The notes under the pieces were generated by a model. That model searched no databases. It was not told where the DNA came from and saw nothing but the letters and a program-made list of their open reading frames with translations. DNA of 64,000 nt, taken from Klebsormidium nitens (lineage: Eukaryota > Streptophyta > Klebsormidiophyceae > Klebsormidiales > Klebsormidiaceae). Shown here piece by piece: positions 61,406-64,000 of this stretch. Each line of letters starts with the position of its first letter. Positions within the stretch are counted from its first letter, which is position 1. The stretch is taken from NCBI GenBank assembly GCA_000708835.1, contig DF237129.1, positions 94,907-158,906 on the forward strand. Reading direction: 5' to 3'. Both the position numbers and the translations under genes were made by a program.

Positions 61406-63789
61406 ATGGCAAGAGGCCGCCCTCATGGCCGGTCCAAGTCTGACCACAGAGTTTGTCAGGCAGCTCGACATGCGCGAGCTGCTGAGTACAAGGAGAGGAT
61501 CGCCATCAGTGCTGAGCAGCAGGAGGCACGGATTGCGGCGGTTAACGCAGAGTGCAACGAGGAAGATGCCCCTCGTAGGCGGCGGGGCCAGAAGCCTGAG
61601 GATCCGAAGACCAAGGCATCAGCTGCTCGGGTGTCCGCACAGGGCCATTCTTGCAAGGCAACTGGCAGTGGGAAAAAGAAAGCAAACAAGCGACTGGAAC
61701 ATGCGCATGGCAAAGCTGCACAAAGAGGTGAGTTTTTGGTGCATGGCTTCTGGGTTAAATGCTGTGAGTTATGAAGCGGACGCAAAACAGAAGCTGGGAC
61801 GTGTTGGTGTGTAAGATAGAAAGGGGACGGGTGGGTTGGCCTTGCAATGTGTACCAAGAAGAGCATTTCTGCCTAGATAATGGAAGGAACGGTGTTGGTA
61901 CACACTACTTTCGGTAGTGCGGTCAGAATGGTTAAAGGGTGGCTGGCTCTGCAGTTACTCAAAGATTCTTCGGAGTCTTAGCGGGCATGTTTGTTTCTGG
62001 GACGTACCAGACTTTGCCTCTTTCTCTTTAGAACATAAGAAGCTGATTCTGGTACATGCTGTCAATCACAAAGCTCCAAGCAATCTTAGCGGGCATGACC
62101 GTCCCTGGGACGTACCAGACTTTGCCTCTTTCTCTTTAGAACATAAGAAGCTGATTCTTGGTACATGCTGTCAATCACAAAGCTCAAAGCAATCTTAGCG
62201 GGCATGGCCGTCCTTGCAGTGTACCAGACCTTGCCTCTTTCTCCTTAGAACGTAAGAGGCTGATTCCTGGTACATGCTGTCAATTACAAAGCTCCAGGCA
62301 ATCTTAGCGGGCATGGCCGTCCTTGCAATGTACCAGCCTGTGCCTCTTTCTCTTTAGAACATAAGAGGCTGATTCTTGGTACGCGCTGGCATTACAAACC
62401 TCCAACCCCACTGCCAGAAGAAAGAGACCTGACTGCAAAAGGCAGGGGCACGCACCAAGGCTTGCATACATCTCCAAGTTTAGACTCCAGGTCCATTACC
62501 CAACCTCTGCGCTTCTTCGTTTCAGACCCGCACAATCTTGACTGCCACGCGTGCGGCGCCACTGCAGAGTTCGGGCTGAGGGGAAGCAAGGAGGGGGGCA
62601 ACGTCAAATACTCCTGCAGGGTGCATGCCACATACAATGGGTGCTTTCGAGTAGACCGAGACCGCGCAGGTGAGAGAATTTTGGGAGCCTGCTGTTGACA
62701 TGGTCTAGATGCAATGCCATGCTCATAGCTGCCCTTCCATTGCCAGTAATGAGCCTTTAGAAAAGACTGTCGAGAGAGATTTAAATGCTCTGTATGCTCC
62801 TGCAGCATGGGTAGAGGACCGAGAGCTGCGCCACCTGAGAGCAGAGGAGAGAAGATTGGAAGAGGAGTTGCGAAATCTGGGAGGGACGTCGCCTGATGCA
62901 AAACAGGGGTCAGGTGAGCATGCGGTCCTCGTTGTGCTGATTCGACTAGGCTGGCTGTTCTCTTGTGCAAAACCAGGTGGCAGCGAGTTGCTTTCGTGCA
63001 TTTGCTACGTCGTGATTCCTTTAGCTGTGGACTGATCGTGATGCTAAGCGATGGCAATCATACGCAGCGCTACACCATTTGCTTCTGCAGCTCCAAACGA
63101 TGACCCCAAAAGCGAGGGGGATTGGACTTCGGTGGCTATGAGCAAGCCGCTCATAAGTGAGTCTCTCGATTTGCAGCTTTGAGTCCGCAATTGGACTGCA
63201 ACTAGAAGAACAGTTGGGCTTGCAATCTAGTATGTAAAGACTCGTAGAGGACTTGCCCCTGACCTACTGTTGCGGTCTCCTGACTTGCCTGGATACTTCC
63301 GGATTGTTCTTGTGAAGGAAGTCCAGCTTCGTCAGACACTCAGCATCTGACGATGTTGTCCCCACTTGCAGCCACGCTCCTCATGATTGGTGGGATTGAA
63401 CAAAACCCCGGACCTACTCCTGACGAGGTGAGCCAGGACAGGGTGAACCTTGCAGTGCAGGGCAAGAACGCCAATGGTTGTACTGGATGACAAGGGAGCA
63501 TCTGCGTGTCTGTCGCAGTGACCATGCTTCTGACAGAGTGGGCTCTAGATTGTTGTGCTCATCATCGATGTCTCTCTACCGCAGATTGCACAACTCGAGA
63601 AAGGCTGGCGGGAAGAATGTCCAAACATCAGGACCGCGCTTCTGGCTCACCTGACGCAGAAGGATCTGGACGTAGATACCTGGAAACGAGCGTCTGTTGA
63701 ACAACGCATGGAGTATCTGACCGAATGGAGAGCCACGTACTCAGGGCAATGGGCAGACGGCTGGGATCTACTCCTCAAAACGGTGCCAA
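61406..63789 (+). CDS. Unrecognised protein with Cys/His motif, coiled coil and 2A-like NPGP motif (runs off window)
   Basis: Six exons join in phase: 61406-61727, 62526-62669, 62761-62913, 63091-63156, 63372-63427 and 63585-63789; the gene probably continues past the right edge. The start MARGRPHGRSKSDHRVCQAA is basic; exon 1 is rich in Arg, Ala and Glu with a basic tail (GKKKANKRLEHAHGK). Exon 2 holds CHACGATAEFGLRGSKEGG, then a Cys and CRVH, a possible zinc-binding unit. Exon 3 is a charged helix (RELRHLRAEERRLEEELRNL), likely coiled coil. Exon 5 encodes LLMIGGIEQNPGP, close to the ribosome-skipping 2A consensus D-V/I-E-x-N-P-G-P except for Gly instead of Asp. Exon 6 is Trp-rich (DVDTWKRASVEQRMEYLTEW). 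The exon 3 acceptor (CCTTTAG) was chosen because the stronger-looking CCAG at 62746 breaks phase. I do not know the family; a transposon-derived gene is one possibility. Confidence 0.5.
61970..62400 (+). repeat. Four tandem copies of a ~109-bp unit in an intron
   Basis: The word 'gcgggcatg' starts at 61981, 62089, 62198 and 62307. Each unit also carries 'taccagac', a pyrimidine tract ending in TTTAG or CTTAG, then 'aacataagaagctgattct' and 'gtacatgctgtcaat'. The last copy decays near 62400. The array fills the intron between exons 1 and 2 of the right-edge gene. Confidence 0.92.
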
Positions 63790-64000
63790 GTAAGCAGCTC
63801 CCTCAACTAGATGAGGAGGCTAGCTTTTAGGTATATGCTTGGAGATCAGGAGTAGAGGTTTGATTTCAAAACGCGTCCTTCAGATGCATCCTTAGGACGC
63901 CGCTCACTTAGAGGTTTCCTTTGGTGAGTATCTAGCTAAGACCTTGCGCACAGAGTTGCAAGACTCGAGGAACCGCTCCGTCTCCCTCACGCACTCTTCC

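Noticed and set aside
1-64000. CRISPR arrays, bacterial operons, integrases or prophage genes
   Set aside because: Genes are intron-rich and nuclear in type; no spaced direct repeats or prokaryotic mobile genes are visible.

Overview
The window is eukaryotic nuclear DNA from a green lineage organism. Every large gene but one is split by GT-AG introns of a few hundred bases, exons join in consistent phase, and several proteins start with transit or signal peptides. The gene set points to a streptophyte green alga: a plant-type LpxA, a plastid/mitochondrial mTERF-like protein, an LPR1-type bacterial-like multicopper oxidase, and a plant-type D-2-hydroxyacid dehydrogenase. A Klebsormidium-like genome is my best guess, by inference only. 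The gene models below were assembled by hand from splice sites, reading phase and family motifs.

Layout, left to right: mTERF-like protein (-, 3' end outside the window, <1-4980); intronless F-box protein (+, 6102-7016); aldo-keto reductase (-, 8231-12545); phosphoribosylglycinamide formyltransferase (+, 13230-16747); bestrophin-like anion channel (-, 18191-23678); D-isomer-specific 2-hydroxyacid dehydrogenase (+, 24902-30994); LpxA acyltransferase (-, 32910-38487); two tandem secreted GH16 glycoside hydrolases (-, 40156-44823 and 46703-51178); LPR1-like multicopper oxidase (+, 53252-59242); and an unrecognised gene carrying a Cys/His motif, a coiled coil and a 2A-like NPGP motif (+, 61406 to beyond the right edge). 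Strands alternate, so the first seven genes form head-to-head pairs with short shared 5' regions and tail-to-tail pairs with 1.2-1.9 kb gaps.

Most genes are housekeeping or organellar and are not functionally linked. The section from 40 to 59 kb holds three secreted proteins in a row: two GH16 enzymes with a jelly-roll module, Cys-rich repeats and a Pro/Thr linker, then a secreted ferroxidase-like multicopper oxidase. This looks like a cell-wall or extracellular-matrix neighbourhood.

The most notable signals are: the exon-bounded Cys-rich repeats of the GH16 pair, with a 108-bp tract identical between paralogues; repeated small tandem duplications that copy splice junctions in the mTERF, bestrophin and right-edge genes; three GC-AG introns; a low-complexity insert in the dehydrogenase; and the right-edge gene with its NPGP motif and 109-bp intronic repeats.
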